From Halolamina rubra (GTDB lineage: Archaea; Halobacteriota; Halobacteria; Halobacteriales; Haloferacaceae), in the NCBI RefSeq assembly GCF_000739555.1, contig NZ_BBJN01000002.1:35564-99563 (forward strand): a stretch of DNA of 64,000 bases, written 5' to 3'. The notes beneath the pieces were generated by a model. The model was not told the origin of the DNA. It saw only the letters and a program-made list of their open reading frames with translations, and did not search any database. Shown piece after piece: positions 42,203 through 50,734 of this stretch. Position 1 is the stretch's first letter; each line of letters starts with the position of its first letter. The position numbers and the translations under genes were made by a program.

Positions 42203-43056
42203 CGTTTCGACACCCACGGCAGCACCGGCGCGTCGAAGCGATCGGTCCGGAGCAGCCCGGCGCCGATACCGGCGGCGACGACCGCGGGCAGCCAGTTGCC
42301 GTAGACGGCGTTCACGCCGCCCCAGAGCAGCACGAAGCTCACCATGTCGTCCAGCGCGAACTCACAGCTCTCCAGCCGCGCGCCCAGCGCCGTCCGGTCG
42401 AAGGTGGCGTCGAGGACGACCACCGCGACCGTCGCCGAGAGCATCCAGCCCGCGTAGTTCGACCACGGGACGCCGTAGAACGCGCCGCCGCCCTCGTACA
42501 GCCAGAACCCCAGCGCGACGGCGCCGGGGTCGAGCACCACGTCCATCGCCAGCACCAGCGCGATCACCGAGAGCAGTCTGGGGAGCGCGCGGTCCGCGAG
42601 CGTGCCGAGCAGGAGCAGACAGAGCAGGTAGGCGTTCGCGACGAGGGGGAGGAAGAACACCGGGAGCGCCAGCGGGACGCCGCCCAGCATCGGCCCGAGC
42701 GAGACGCCGTACTCGAAGAACCCGTACGGCCAGCCGGTGGTGACACCGACGATCTCGATGGCGTAGCTGTACGCCGCGAGGGCGGCGACGCCCAGCGCGG
42801 CCCGGCGGTCGACGACCGGGAGGACGCCGACGACGAGCGGCGAGCGCATCACCAGCACGCCCGTCAGCACGAGCAGCGGGTTGAACGCCAGCGGCTTCGG
42901 GAGCCACCCCTCGGCGCTGGCGACCAGCGAGAGCGCGCCGATCGCGGGGAACACGACCGCGATCGTGAACCGGTTATCGTGGATCAGTTCCTCCAGCGCC
43001 GCCTCCCACGATCGGCGGTCCGAGAGGTCTTCGGGGAGCCACGCGGCGACGCTCAC
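42199..43056 (-). CDS. cruF: Bisanhydrobacterioruberin hydratase
   Basis: The 285-residue membrane protein has about seven segments and the CruF pattern: 'YSYAIEIVGVTTGWPYGFFEYG', 'LMDVVLDPGAVALGFWLYE' and 'GAFYGVPWSNYAGWMLS'. It adds water to the C50 precursor in the last step of bacterioruberin synthesis. Its GTG start overlaps the lyeJ stop (GTGA), so the two are coupled. The charged N-terminus 'LPEDLSDRRSWEAALEELI' extends into the cytoplasm. It ends against crtB. Confidence 0.87.
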   Translation of the reverse strand: MSVAAWLPEDLSDRRSWEAALEELIHDNRFTIAVVFPAIGALSLVASAEGWLPKPLAFNPLLVLTGVLVMRSPLVVGVLPVVDRRAALGVAALAAYSYAIEIVGVTTGWPYGFFEYGVSLGPMLGGVPLALPVFFLPLVANAYLLCLLLLGTLADRALPRLLSVIALVLAMDVVLDPGAVALGFWLYEGGGAFYGVPWSNYAGWMLSATVAVVVLDATFDRTALGARLESCEFALDDMVSFVLLWGGVNAVYGNWLPAVVAAGIGAGLLRTDRFDAPVLPWVSKR

Positions 43057-43895
43057 GCGATCCACCCCCGCAGCGCGAACAGCGCGCCGAGGGTCATCGT
43101 CATCCCCACGACGCCGTTGACGAACGGGAACCACCAGTAGGCGCGGTCCACGTCGACGCCGGCGCCGACGGTGCCGAGCAGGAACAGCGGGTAGACGCCG
43201 AGCAGCGCGCCCAGCCGCGGGTCGAGCAGGCCGAACGCGACCGCGGCGAGCGCCCAGCACCCACCGCAGTAGAGGTACGTTCGCGCCTCGCCCAGCACGG
43301 TCGCGGTGGTGTCGACGCCGGCCGCGCGGTCGGGCTCGATGTCCGGGATCGCGGAGTACGTGTGCATCCCCATCGTCCAGAGCCAGCCGCCGACGAGCGC
43401 CGGCGCGGGCGGGTGGCCCCCCGTGACCGCGGCGTAGGCGGCCGCGCCCGGGAGGAGGTAGAGCCCGTTCGAGAGCGAGTCCAGCAGCGGGCGGGCTTTG
43501 AACCGCATCGGCGGCGCGCTGTAGGCGGTCGCGAGCGCGAAGAAGCCGGCCAGGTACGGCCACGCGACCCGCGGGGTGAACGGGAACAGCGCGAGCCCGA
43601 CGAGTCCGGAGAGGGCGACGACGGCCGTGACCGCCGGCGAGTCGCGCCAGCGGGCTTCCGGGCTCCCCTCGGCGGCCTTCTTCGGGTTCCCGGCGTCGAT
43701 CTCGCGGTCGAACCGGTCGTTGACGCCGTAGAGGTAGACGTTCGCGGGCAGCAGGAAGTACGCGAACAGCCCGAGCGTGAGCGGAGTGAAAAGGTCGGCC
43801 ACCGCGTCGGCGGCGTAGGCGACGCCGACGACGACGGGGCCGGCGGTGTACAGCCAGAAGCGCGGGCGCGAGAGCGTCAGCAGATAGCGCAGCAT
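43053..43895 (-). CDS. lyeJ: Lycopene elongase/1,2-hydratase, UbiA prenyltransferase
   Basis: The 280-residue UbiA-type membrane enzyme begins MLRYLLTLSRPRFWLYTAGP and has the two Asp motifs NDRFDREIDAGNP and DIEPDRAAGVDTTA, with about nine segments. It adds C5 units to lycopene to make the C50 skeleton. Its ATG overlaps the crtD stop (ATGA) and its stop overlaps the cruF start (GTGA), so crtD-lyeJ-cruF is one tightly coupled operon. The order matches other haloarchaeal bacterioruberin clusters. Confidence 0.9.
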   Translation of the reverse strand: MLRYLLTLSRPRFWLYTAGPVVVGVAYAADAVADLFTPLTLGLFAYFLLPANVYLYGVNDRFDREIDAGNPKKAAEGSPEARWRDSPAVTAVVALSGLVGLALFPFTPRVAWPYLAGFFALATAYSAPPMRFKARPLLDSLSNGLYLLPGAAAYAAVTGGHPPAPALVGGWLWTMGMHTYSAIPDIEPDRAAGVDTTATVLGEARTYLYCGGCWALAAVAFGLLDPRLGALLGVYPLFLLGTVGAGVDVDRAYWWFPFVNGVVGMTMTLGALFALRGWIA

Positions 43896-45454
43896 CAGGC
43901 TTCGCGGTCGGCGATCGACTCGGCGGTCAGTTGGCCGCTGATCAGGCACATCGGGACGCCGATCCCGGGGGTGGTGTAGGAGCCGGTGAAGTACAGCCCG
44001 TCGACCTCGCTGGAGGCGTGGGAGGGGCGCAGGAGCGCGGTCTGTCGGAGCGTGTGCGCGAGGCCGAGCGCCGACCCCTGCATCGAGTTGTAGCGCGCGC
44101 CGAACTCCGACACCGAGAACGTCTCCTCGACGACGATGCGGTCCCGCAGGTCGGTACCCGTGTTCGCGGCGACGTCGTCGAGCACGGTCTCGCGGTACGC
44201 CTCGCGGGTCTCCTCGTCGTCGTCCAGGCCGGGGGCGATCGGGACGAGCGCGAACAGGTTGCTGTGGCCCTCGGGGGCGACCGAGTCGTCGGTCTTCGAG
44301 GGCGCACAGAGGTAGTACGCCGGATTCTCGGGCCAGGCCGGCTCGTCGAAGATCGTCTCGAAGTGCTGGTCCCACTCCGTCGGGAGGACGAGCGTGTGGT
44401 GGGCGAGTTCGGGCAGGTCGCCCTCGACGCCCATGTACAGCAGGAACGCCGAGGGGGCGTAGGTGCGGGAGTCCCAGTAGTCGGCGTCGTACTGCCGTTT
44501 GTTCTCGGGCAGCAGCGCCTGCTCGGTGTGGGCGTAGTCGGCGTCGCTGACGACGAGGTCAGCGAGCTCGTAGCCGCCGGAATCGACGCGCCAGTCCTCG
44601 TGGCGGTCGCTCGGGGCGAAGTCGGCGGAGTCGGCGGCGTCGTAGTCGACCTTGAACCCCCCGCGCCGGCCGTGGATCTGGCTCACGTCGGCGCCGGCGC
44701 GGTACTCGACGCCCAGCTCCGCGCCGAGGTCGACGAGCCCGTCGATGACGGCCGCGAGGCCGCCCTCTGGGTAGTAGACGCCGAGGTCGAAGTCGACGTG
44801 GCTCATCAGGTTGTACAGCGCGGGCGTGTTGTGCGGCGACCCCCCGAGGAACACGAGGGTGTACTGCATCACCTGCTGGAGCTTGGGGTGGTCGAAGTAC
44901 CCCTCGACGTGGTCCTGCATCGACCCCAGGAGGGCGAGCCCCTGGGCCCGCTTCCCGACTTCGGGGTCGAGGTAGTCCCGGAGCCGGGGGCGGTCCTCGT
45001 AGACGAAGTGTTCCATCCCGACCTCGTAGGTGTACTCCGACTCGTCGAGGTACGAGCGGAGCGCGTCGCCGGCACCCGCCTCGTACGCCTCGAAGCGCTC
45101 GACGTTGGTCTCGATGTCCGGCGCGAGATCCAGCGAGTCGCCGTCCTTCCACTGGATCCGGTAGTGGGGGTCGAGCCGGTTCAGCTCGTAGTAGTCGCTC
45201 ACGTCCCGGTCGAAGTGGGCGAAGAACCGCTCGAACACGTCGGGCATCAGGTACCACGACGGCCCCATGTCGAACCGGAACCCGTCGCGCTCCATCACGC
45301 TCGCGCGGCCCCCCAACTGCTCGTTGCGTTCGAGCAGCGTCACGTCGGCGCCGGCGTCGGCGAGGTAGCAGGCCGTCGAGAGGCCGCCGACGCCGCCGCC
45401 GACGACGACGATATCGCGGCCGGCGAGGGAAGCGAGGTCCGGGGCTACGTCCAT
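43895..45454 (-). CDS. crtD: Carotenoid 3,4-desaturase / phytoene desaturase family (CrtD)
   Basis: The 519-residue FAD enzyme has the dinucleotide motif 'VVVGGGVGGLSTACYLADAG' near residue 18, 'LLERNEQLGGRASV', and the CrtI-type C-terminal 'GLYFTGSYTTPGIGVPM'. In this operon it introduces the 3,4-double bonds on the path to bacterioruberin; CrtI-type phytoene desaturation is the alternative activity. It is the first gene of the crtD-lyeJ-cruF operon, divergent from an SDR gene with 96 bp between starts. Confidence 0.9.
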   Translation of the reverse strand: MDVAPDLASLAGRDIVVVGGGVGGLSTACYLADAGADVTLLERNEQLGGRASVMERDGFRFDMGPSWYLMPDVFERFFAHFDRDVSDYYELNRLDPHYRIQWKDGDSLDLAPDIETNVERFEAYEAGAGDALRSYLDESEYTYEVGMEHFVYEDRPRLRDYLDPEVGKRAQGLALLGSMQDHVEGYFDHPKLQQVMQYTLVFLGGSPHNTPALYNLMSHVDFDLGVYYPEGGLAAVIDGLVDLGAELGVEYRAGADVSQIHGRRGGFKVDYDAADSADFAPSDRHEDWRVDSGGYELADLVVSDADYAHTEQALLPENKRQYDADYWDSRTYAPSAFLLYMGVEGDLPELAHHTLVLPTEWDQHFETIFDEPAWPENPAYYLCAPSKTDDSVAPEGHSNLFALVPIAPGLDDDEETREAYRETVLDDVAANTGTDLRDRIVVEETFSVSEFGARYNSMQGSALGLAHTLRQTALLRPSHASSEVDGLYFTGSYTTPGIGVPMCLISGQLTAESIADREA

Positions 45455-45550
45455 GCACGGAGGAGGGGCGCGGAGGGCTTAAAACGGGCGACGCCGGCCC
45501 CCACCGTCCGGGAGCCGTACGGCTAAGTTCCGGCCGCCCCATCTTCCGCC

Positions 45551-46222
45551 ATGGAGAACTCTACAGTCGTCGTCACCGGCGCCGGCGGCGCCGTCGGCGG
45601 CGCGCTGACCGAGGCGTTCGCCGACGAGGGCGCGACGGTGCTCGCCGGCGTCCACGCAGACGAGGGCCGGTTCGAGGAGATCGCGGGCGTCGAGACGATG
45701 CGCGTCGACGCCCGCGACGAGTTCGACGTGGAGTACCTGATGGAGCGCGCGGCGAAGGCCGGCACGGAGATCGACCTCGTGATCCCCTGTGCGGCAGTGT
45801 TCCACGGCGCGCCCGGCGAGCAGCGCCTCGCCGAGGAGAGCTACGCCGCCTTCGACGACGAGCTCCGGACCAACACCCGCGGCGTGTTCGTCGCGATCAG
45901 GGAGGCGCTCCCCCACCTCGCCGACGACGCGCGGGTGTTGGTCCCCTCGGGGTCGGTCGCCACCGACGCCAAGGCGGGCTACGGCGGCTACGCCGTGTCG
46001 AAAGCCGCAGCGGAGGCCGTGGCGCGGCAGTTCGCCGTCGAGGTCGACCAGCCCGTCGGCGTCGTCGACCCCGGCGTCGTCGACAGCGACCTCACGGGCG
46101 GGCAGGGCCGCGACCCCGCGGACGTGGTCGGGCTGTTCCGCTGGGCGGCGACGGAGGCGCCGGCCGAGGAGCTCGACGGCGGGCGGCTCGGGCTCGCCGA
46201 GTGGAAGCGGGCGACGCGGTAG
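45551..46222 (+). CDS. Short-chain dehydrogenase/reductase
   Basis: The 223-residue Rossmann protein has TGAGGAVGGAL (cofactor loop), 'VIPCAAVFHGAPG', a Ser in VPSGSV and YAVSKAA (the YxxxK active site). It probably reduces a carbonyl using NAD(P)H; the substrate is unknown. It is slightly shorter than typical SDRs (about 250). The promoter is shared with crtD over 96 bp, but nothing shows a direct link to carotenoids. Confidence 0.85.
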   Translation: MENSTVVVTGAGGAVGGALTEAFADEGATVLAGVHADEGRFEEIAGVETMRVDARDEFDVEYLMERAAKAGTEIDLVIPCAAVFHGAPGEQRLAEESYAAFDDELRTNTRGVFVAIREALPHLADDARVLVPSGSVATDAKAGYGGYAVSKAAAEAVARQFAVEVDQPVGVVDPGVVDSDLTGGQGRDPADVVGLFRWAATEAPAEELDGGRLGLAEWKRATR

Positions 46223-46267
46223 GGCGGGAGCCGTACGTTCTTCACCCCCCACCGTCTTGGTTCGGCC

Positions 46268-46513
46268 ATGCAACTGGAGGCCATCCGGACGGCGGAGGGC
46301 GAGACGGTGTACGTCGACGACACCGACGGCGAGCGGGGGTCGAAGGGGATCTTCTACGTCGCCTACGTCTCCGAGGCCGGCGAGGAGCGCTGGGGCTACT
46401 TCTGTGGCAACTGCGAGACGACCGACAACGCGGTCGACCCGATGGGCCGGATCGAGTGCAACGTCTGCGGGAACGCGAAGAAGCCCGACGAGTGGGACGC
46501 GGCGCACGAATAA
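46268..46513 (+). CDS. DUF5816-like haloarchaeal zinc-ribbon protein
   Basis: The 81-residue protein has strands 'ETVYVDDTDGERGSKGIFYVAYV' and a zinc ribbon CGNCETTDNAVDPMGRIECN followed by VCGNAKKPDEWDAAHE. The pattern fits the DUF5816 family, found widely in haloarchaea, function unknown. It follows the SDR gene by 45 bp on the same strand, so cotranscription is likely. Behind it are double-hairpin repeats. Confidence 0.8.
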   Translation: MQLEAIRTAEGETVYVDDTDGERGSKGIFYVAYVSEAGEERWGYFCGNCETTDNAVDPMGRIECNVCGNAKKPDEWDAAHE

Positions 46514-46514
46514 T

Positions 46515-46575
46515 CTCGGCGAACGACCTGCCGCGCGCTCTGTCGCGCGGCCACGGAGACTCTGGCGTGATTTTT
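46515..46575 (+). repeat. Double-hairpin repeat, copy 7 (outer stem degraded)
   Basis: The linker GAACGACC, the inner stem GCCGCGCG/CGCGCGGC with a CTCTGT loop (46530-46551) and ACGGAGAC are kept. The outer stem (around 46514-46520 against 46565-46572) is only partly paired. It lies just after the DUF5816-like gene. Confidence 0.55.
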
Positions 46576-46583
46576 TCACGAGT

Positions 46584-46646
46584 GAACCGCGGCGCGTGAC
46601 CACGGTCGACCGCCGTGTCGCCCGTCGGAGCGCGATGCCGCGGTTC
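46584..46646 (+). repeat. Double-hairpin repeat, copy 8
   Basis: The outer 10-bp stem GAACCGCGGC/GCCGCGGTTC is perfect. The first linker is GCGTGACC, the inner stem is short (CACGG/CCGTG) and the second linker is GGAGCGCGAT. TCACGAGT flanks the unit on both sides (46576-46583 and 46649-46656). A left-end fragment (TACGGCGAACGACTTGCC) follows at 46660-46677. Confidence 0.75.
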
Positions 46647-46693
46647 TCTCACGAGTAACTACGGCGAACGACTTGCCACCCGCGCCGCCCCAC

Positions 46694-48007
46694 TCAGAAC
46701 GTCGCCTCGATCCCCGCCGCCAGCGCGTCGACGGCCTCCTCCACGTCGTCGCGGTCGATACACAGCGGCGGTGAACACAGCACCTGCGTGTCCGGCCGGC
46801 CCGAGCCGAACAGCACACCGTGCTCTCGCGCCACCTCGCGCACGTCCTCGACGGGGTTGTCGGCGTCGGGCTCGACCCGCGGATCGACGTACGGCTCGCC
46901 GGTCTCCGGGTCGGCGAACTCGACCGCCCACAGGAGCCCGCGACCGTGGACGTGCGCGACCTCGTCGTGCTGCTCCTCGAGGTCGCGGAGCCGGGCTTCG
47001 AGGTACGGCGCCAGCTCGCGGGCGTTCTCGATCAGCCCGTCGGCGTAGGCGTCCATCGCGGCGTTGCCCGCGGCGCAGGCGACGGGGTGGCCGGCGAACG
47101 TCTGCCCGAGCGGGTGGCCCTCCGCGCGGATCTCGGCGGCGATCCCCTCGTCGGCGATCACCCCCGCCAGCGGCGCGTACGCGCTGGTGACCCCCTTCGC
47201 GAAGGTGATCATGTCCGGCTCCACGCCCTCGGTCCCAATGCCGAACCAGTCGCCACAGCGGCCGAACCCCGAGATCACCTCGTCGACGATCAGCAGCACG
47301 TCGTACGCGTCGCAGATCTCCCGCACGCGCTCGAAGTAGCCCGGCGGTGCCGGGTAGGCGCCGGAGGTGCCGGCGACGGGCTCGGTGAGCACGGCGGCGA
47401 CGGAGTCCGGCCCCTCGTTCTTGATGACGAACTCCAGGTGGTCGGCGGCCTGCTCGGCGATCGCCTCGGGCGTGTCGCCGTCGAAGGGGGAGTTGTTGAC
47501 CATCGGCGGAAGGAACTTCCCGTGGCCTGTCGTTCCGGCGTGGCGCTCGACGGCGGCCCGGGTCTCGGGGTCGCCCGAGAGCGCCCCCGCCGCGTACGTC
47601 GAGCCGTGGTAGGAGCGCCAGCGCGTCAGCACTTTCGGCGCGTCCTGCAGCTCCCGGGCGATCTGGATCGCCGACTCGTTGGCCTCGCTGCCGGAGACCG
47701 AGAAGAACACGTCGTTCAGGTCCCCGGGCGCGCGGTCGGCCAGCCGCGCCGCCAGCTCGTCGCGGGCCGGGGTGGTCTTCGAGGAGGAGACGTACGGGAT
47801 CTCCCGGGCCTGGGCCGTCATCGCGTCGACGATCGGCTCACAGGAGTGGCCGGCGTTCACGCAGTACAGCTGCGCCATGAAGTCGAGGTACTGTGCCGCG
47901 TCGTCGTCGGTGACTCGGGCGCCCTCGCCCGAGGTGAGCGACAGCACCTCGTCGTCATCGCCCCCGTACCAGTGCGGGATGTTCCGTGATCGGCCCGTCC
48001 GTGCCAT
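46694..48007 (-). CDS. Class III (omega-type) aminotransferase
   Basis: The 437-residue PLP enzyme shows 'YLDFMAQLYCVNAGHSCEPIVDAM', 'FFSVSGSEANESAIQIA', 'DVLLIVDEVISGFGRCGDWFG' (Asp binding the PLP ring) and 'PDMITFAKGVTSAYAPLAGVI' (Lys for the Schiff base). It transfers an amino group from an omega or beta position; taurine/beta-alanine type donors are likely but not proved. The PLP site is intact and the length is normal. It is divergent from a half-size EamA gene. Confidence 0.88.
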   Translation of the reverse strand: MARTGRSRNIPHWYGGDDDEVLSLTSGEGARVTDDDAAQYLDFMAQLYCVNAGHSCEPIVDAMTAQAREIPYVSSSKTTPARDELAARLADRAPGDLNDVFFSVSGSEANESAIQIARELQDAPKVLTRWRSYHGSTYAAGALSGDPETRAAVERHAGTTGHGKFLPPMVNNSPFDGDTPEAIAEQAADHLEFVIKNEGPDSVAAVLTEPVAGTSGAYPAPPGYFERVREICDAYDVLLIVDEVISGFGRCGDWFGIGTEGVEPDMITFAKGVTSAYAPLAGVIADEGIAAEIRAEGHPLGQTFAGHPVACAAGNAAMDAYADGLIENARELAPYLEARLRDLEEQHDEVAHVHGRGLLWAVEFADPETGEPYVDPRVEPDADNPVEDVREVAREHGVLFGSGRPDTQVLCSPPLCIDRDDVEEAVDALAAGIEATF

Positions 48008-48112
48008 ACGCTGTCAAAGGCGAACCCGTGGTTAACTCTGTCTCTCAGGCTACTGTGAGGTCCCGTCCGTCGAGACCGAAGCCCTTCTCCGTCCGGTTCG
48101 GTTTCCACCGAC

Positions 48113-48526
48113 GTGCTCAACCTCGGGATCGTGCTCGCGTTCGGCGCGCTGGTGTTGTTCGGCGGCTGGGCGGTGGCGGCGGGCGTCGCCACCCGGTCGC
48201 TGTCGGCCGTCAACGCCGTGTTCCTCTCGTACGTGGCGAGCCTGACGCTCGTCGGCGGCTACGTGCTCTCGGCGCGGCGGCCGATCAGCGGCACCGGGAC
48301 GGACGTGGCGTTCGCGCTGCTGTCGGGGGCGTTTCTCGCGGTCGGGAGCATCAGCTTCTACGCCGCGCTCGAGCGCGGGAGCGTCGCGATCGTGTCGGCG
48401 ATCGCCGCGCTGTACTTCGTCGTCCCCGTGATCGTCGGCGTGCTCTACTTCGAGGCCGAGCTCAGCGCGGCGAACGTCGCCGGCGTCGGGCTGGCGATCG
48501 TCGCCGTCGTCCTCATCTCCTCCTGA
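48113..48526 (+). CDS. Half-size EamA/DMT-family membrane protein
   Basis: The 137-residue protein has about five membrane segments, equal to one EamA repeat: 'LNLGIVLAFGALVLFGGWAVAAG', 'LLSGAFLAVGSISFYAALERGSVAIVSAIAALYFVVPVIVGVLYFEAELSAANVAGVGL'. Single-repeat members work as dimers to move small solutes. The start is GTG at 48113. The substrate is unknown. It is divergent from the aminotransferase, which may hint at an amino compound, but that is speculation. Confidence 0.8.
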   Translation: MLNLGIVLAFGALVLFGGWAVAAGVATRSLSAVNAVFLSYVASLTLVGGYVLSARRPISGTGTDVAFALLSGAFLAVGSISFYAALERGSVAIVSAIAALYFVVPVIVGVLYFEAELSAANVAGVGLAIVAVVLISS

Positions 48527-48577
48527 CGCCGGCTCCGCGCGAGCGGTCGATCCGGCCGTCGACGGCGCCGCTCCCGA

Positions 48578-50299
48578 CTACGGGTGGGCGTAGTACGCCA
48601 CCGACTCGCCGCCCTCCTGCTGCTCGTCGACGCGGGCGAAGCCGACGCGCTCGAACTGCAGCATCTCGTCGGCGTCGTAGTCGGCGTAGCCGGGCTCCGC
48701 GTGGCCGGTCTCGTCGCCGTCCATCGTCCGCAGGCGCAGGTCGACGCTCTCGGACGCGGGCACCCAGTGGATCACGTCCACGTCGCCGCTCTTGACGACC
48801 GAGAGGTCGTCGTCGGTGTACTCGAACCCGTCGGCGGTGCGCCGCACGGGCCCGAACCCTTTGAGCCAGACTCTCTCGCCCGCCTCGGGGAGATCCTCCT
48901 CCTCGACGAGCACCGCGTCGCCGACGGGGATCTCCCGCGTGCCGCGCTCCTCGTGGTCGGGGTGCAGCGGCGGGTTCGCCACGTCGGGGCCGCCCGAGAC
49001 CGGCACCTCGACGCCGTCGCGGACGAAGAAGCGCCGGTCGGCGTCGTCGTCGATCAGGTTCCGGTTGTTCGAGTACACCGTCGACATCGCGAGATCCACG
49101 TCGGAGGTCGAGAGCCCGAGTTCGAGCATCGCGTCGACGAGTGCTTGGCCCCGGATCCCGCGCCGGCGCACTGAGGCGATCGTCGGCGCGCGCGGGTCGT
49201 CCCAGCCCGAGAGCTCGCCGTTCTCGATCTTCTCGATGATCGTCGACGTGCTCATCTGCACGTCGTAGGCGTCGATCTGGACGTGGCCCCAGTGGAGCAC
49301 CTCGGGGTACTCCCAGCCGAAGTAGTCGTAGACGAACCGCTGGCGCTTCGCGGAGTCCTGCAGGTCGATGCCGCGGATGATGTGCGTGACGCCGGTGAGG
49401 TGGTCGTCGATGCCGGACTGGAAGTCGAGCATCGGCCAGCAGCGGTACTCGCTCGCTTCCTCGCGCGGGTGCGGGGTGTCGACCATCCGGAACGCGACCC
49501 AGTCACGCAGCGCGGGGTTCTTGTGCTCGATGTCGGTCTTCACCCGGAGCACCATCTCGCCGGAGGAGTACTCGCCGGCGACCATGTCGTCGAACTCCGC
49601 GTGGACGGTCTCCTGATCCTTGTCGCGGTGCGGGCAGGCCTCGGCGTCGTTCTTCAGCTCCGAGAACGTCTCGCCCGAGCAGGAGCAGGTGTACGCGCCG
49701 CCCTCGTCGATGAGCTTCCGGGCGTGCTCGTAGTACGTCTCGACGCGGTCGGAGGCTTTCAGCACCTCGTCGGGCGTGAACCCGAGGTAGTCGATGTCGT
49801 CGAGGATGGCGTCGTAGGCGTCGAGGTCCGGGCGCTTCGTCTCGGGGTCGGTGTCGTCGAACCGGACGATGAAGTGGCCGTCGTACACCTCCTCGGTGTA
49901 GGTGCCCATCACCGCCGGCATCCGGGCGTGGCCCAGGTGCCACGGGCCGTTGGGGTTCGGCGCCGCGCGCATCCGGATCTCGTCGTACTCGTCGGCGTTC
50001 GGGAGGTCGGGCAGGACCTGATCGTCCGACTCCTCCTCGGCCATCAGCTCCTCGTAGAGCTCCTCGTCCAGTTCCTGCAGGCGCGCCTCCTGCTCGTCGG
50101 CGTCCATCCCGTTGACCCGCGAGACGACCGGGGCGACGACGCCCGCGATCTCGTCGCCGTGCTGGCGGAACTCGGGGTTCTCGCCCATCAGCGGCCCCAT
50201 GATCGGGCCGACCTCGGCGTCGCTGCCGTGTTCGAGCGCGTTGAACAGGGCGTGCTTCTCGGCCTCCCGTTCGACCCGCTCGCGGAGATCCTCGTCCAT
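48578..50299 (-). CDS. gltX: Glutamyl-tRNA synthetase (archaeal type)
   Basis: The 573-residue class I synthetase has an N-terminal helical domain, then 'MRAAPNPNGPWHLGHARMPA' (HIGH-type motif), 'VRFDDTDPETKRPDLDAYDAI', and the Cys-rich insert 'YTCSCSGETF..CPHRD' that may bind zinc. 'VQMSTSTIIEKIENGELSGWDDPRAPTI' contains the KMSKS-type loop. It loads Glu on tRNA-Glu, and in archaea also on tRNA-Gln for later amidation. The C-terminal beta barrels are of the archaeal/eukaryal type. Confidence 0.95.
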   Translation of the reverse strand: MDEDLRERVEREAEKHALFNALEHGSDAEVGPIMGPLMGENPEFRQHGDEIAGVVAPVVSRVNGMDADEQEARLQELDEELYEELMAEEESDDQVLPDLPNADEYDEIRMRAAPNPNGPWHLGHARMPAVMGTYTEEVYDGHFIVRFDDTDPETKRPDLDAYDAILDDIDYLGFTPDEVLKASDRVETYYEHARKLIDEGGAYTCSCSGETFSELKNDAEACPHRDKDQETVHAEFDDMVAGEYSSGEMVLRVKTDIEHKNPALRDWVAFRMVDTPHPREEASEYRCWPMLDFQSGIDDHLTGVTHIIRGIDLQDSAKRQRFVYDYFGWEYPEVLHWGHVQIDAYDVQMSTSTIIEKIENGELSGWDDPRAPTIASVRRRGIRGQALVDAMLELGLSTSDVDLAMSTVYSNNRNLIDDDADRRFFVRDGVEVPVSGGPDVANPPLHPDHEERGTREIPVGDAVLVEEEDLPEAGERVWLKGFGPVRRTADGFEYTDDDLSVVKSGDVDVIHWVPASESVDLRLRTMDGDETGHAEPGYADYDADEMLQFERVGFARVDEQQEGGESVAYYAHP

Positions 50300-50375
50300 T
50301 ACCGGATCGTACTGCCCGGCGTCGCAAAAAGGGGTGTGAATCGGCCGAGCGCCCTCGACGCGCCGACCGTGCCGC

Positions 50376-50669
50376 TCAGACGATCCCTCGGGCGCGGAGC
50401 GTGTCGCGAACGAACCGCCGGTAGACGGCGGCGTAGGGTAGCAACAGCGCCGTCGTGACGACGATCAGCAGGAAGAACCGCCCGTACCCACTGGCGATGG
50501 CGCCGGCGCCCATCGCGGGCTCGATCGGCGCTAGCCCCACCGACCGCAGCGCGTCGTCGAATGCGAGCCGGAACGCCGCCCAGAGCGCGACGAACAGCAG
50601 GATACCCGGCACGAACAGGACGATCAGGAACTCGTTGATCACGGTGCCCGGATCGTCGGCGTCGAACAT
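50376..50669 (-). CDS. Small membrane protein, function unknown
   Basis: The 97-residue protein has two membrane segments ('FLIVLFVPGILLFVALWAAFRLAF' and 'FFLLIVVTTALLLPYAAVY') separated by a loop with 'DALRSVGLAPIEPAMGAG'. The start is ATG at 50669 (MFDADDPGTVINEF). I do not recognise the family. It lies between gltX and the ABC permease on the same strand. Confidence 0.6.
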   Translation of the reverse strand: MFDADDPGTVINEFLIVLFVPGILLFVALWAAFRLAFDDALRSVGLAPIEPAMGAGAIASGYGRFFLLIVVTTALLLPYAAVYRRFVRDTLRARGIV

Positions 50670-50734
50670 GGGCGGGTGCTGTACCGGGGTTCAGTTATAG
50701 CTTCGTGGGCCCGCCAGTCGGACGCCGTCCAGAG

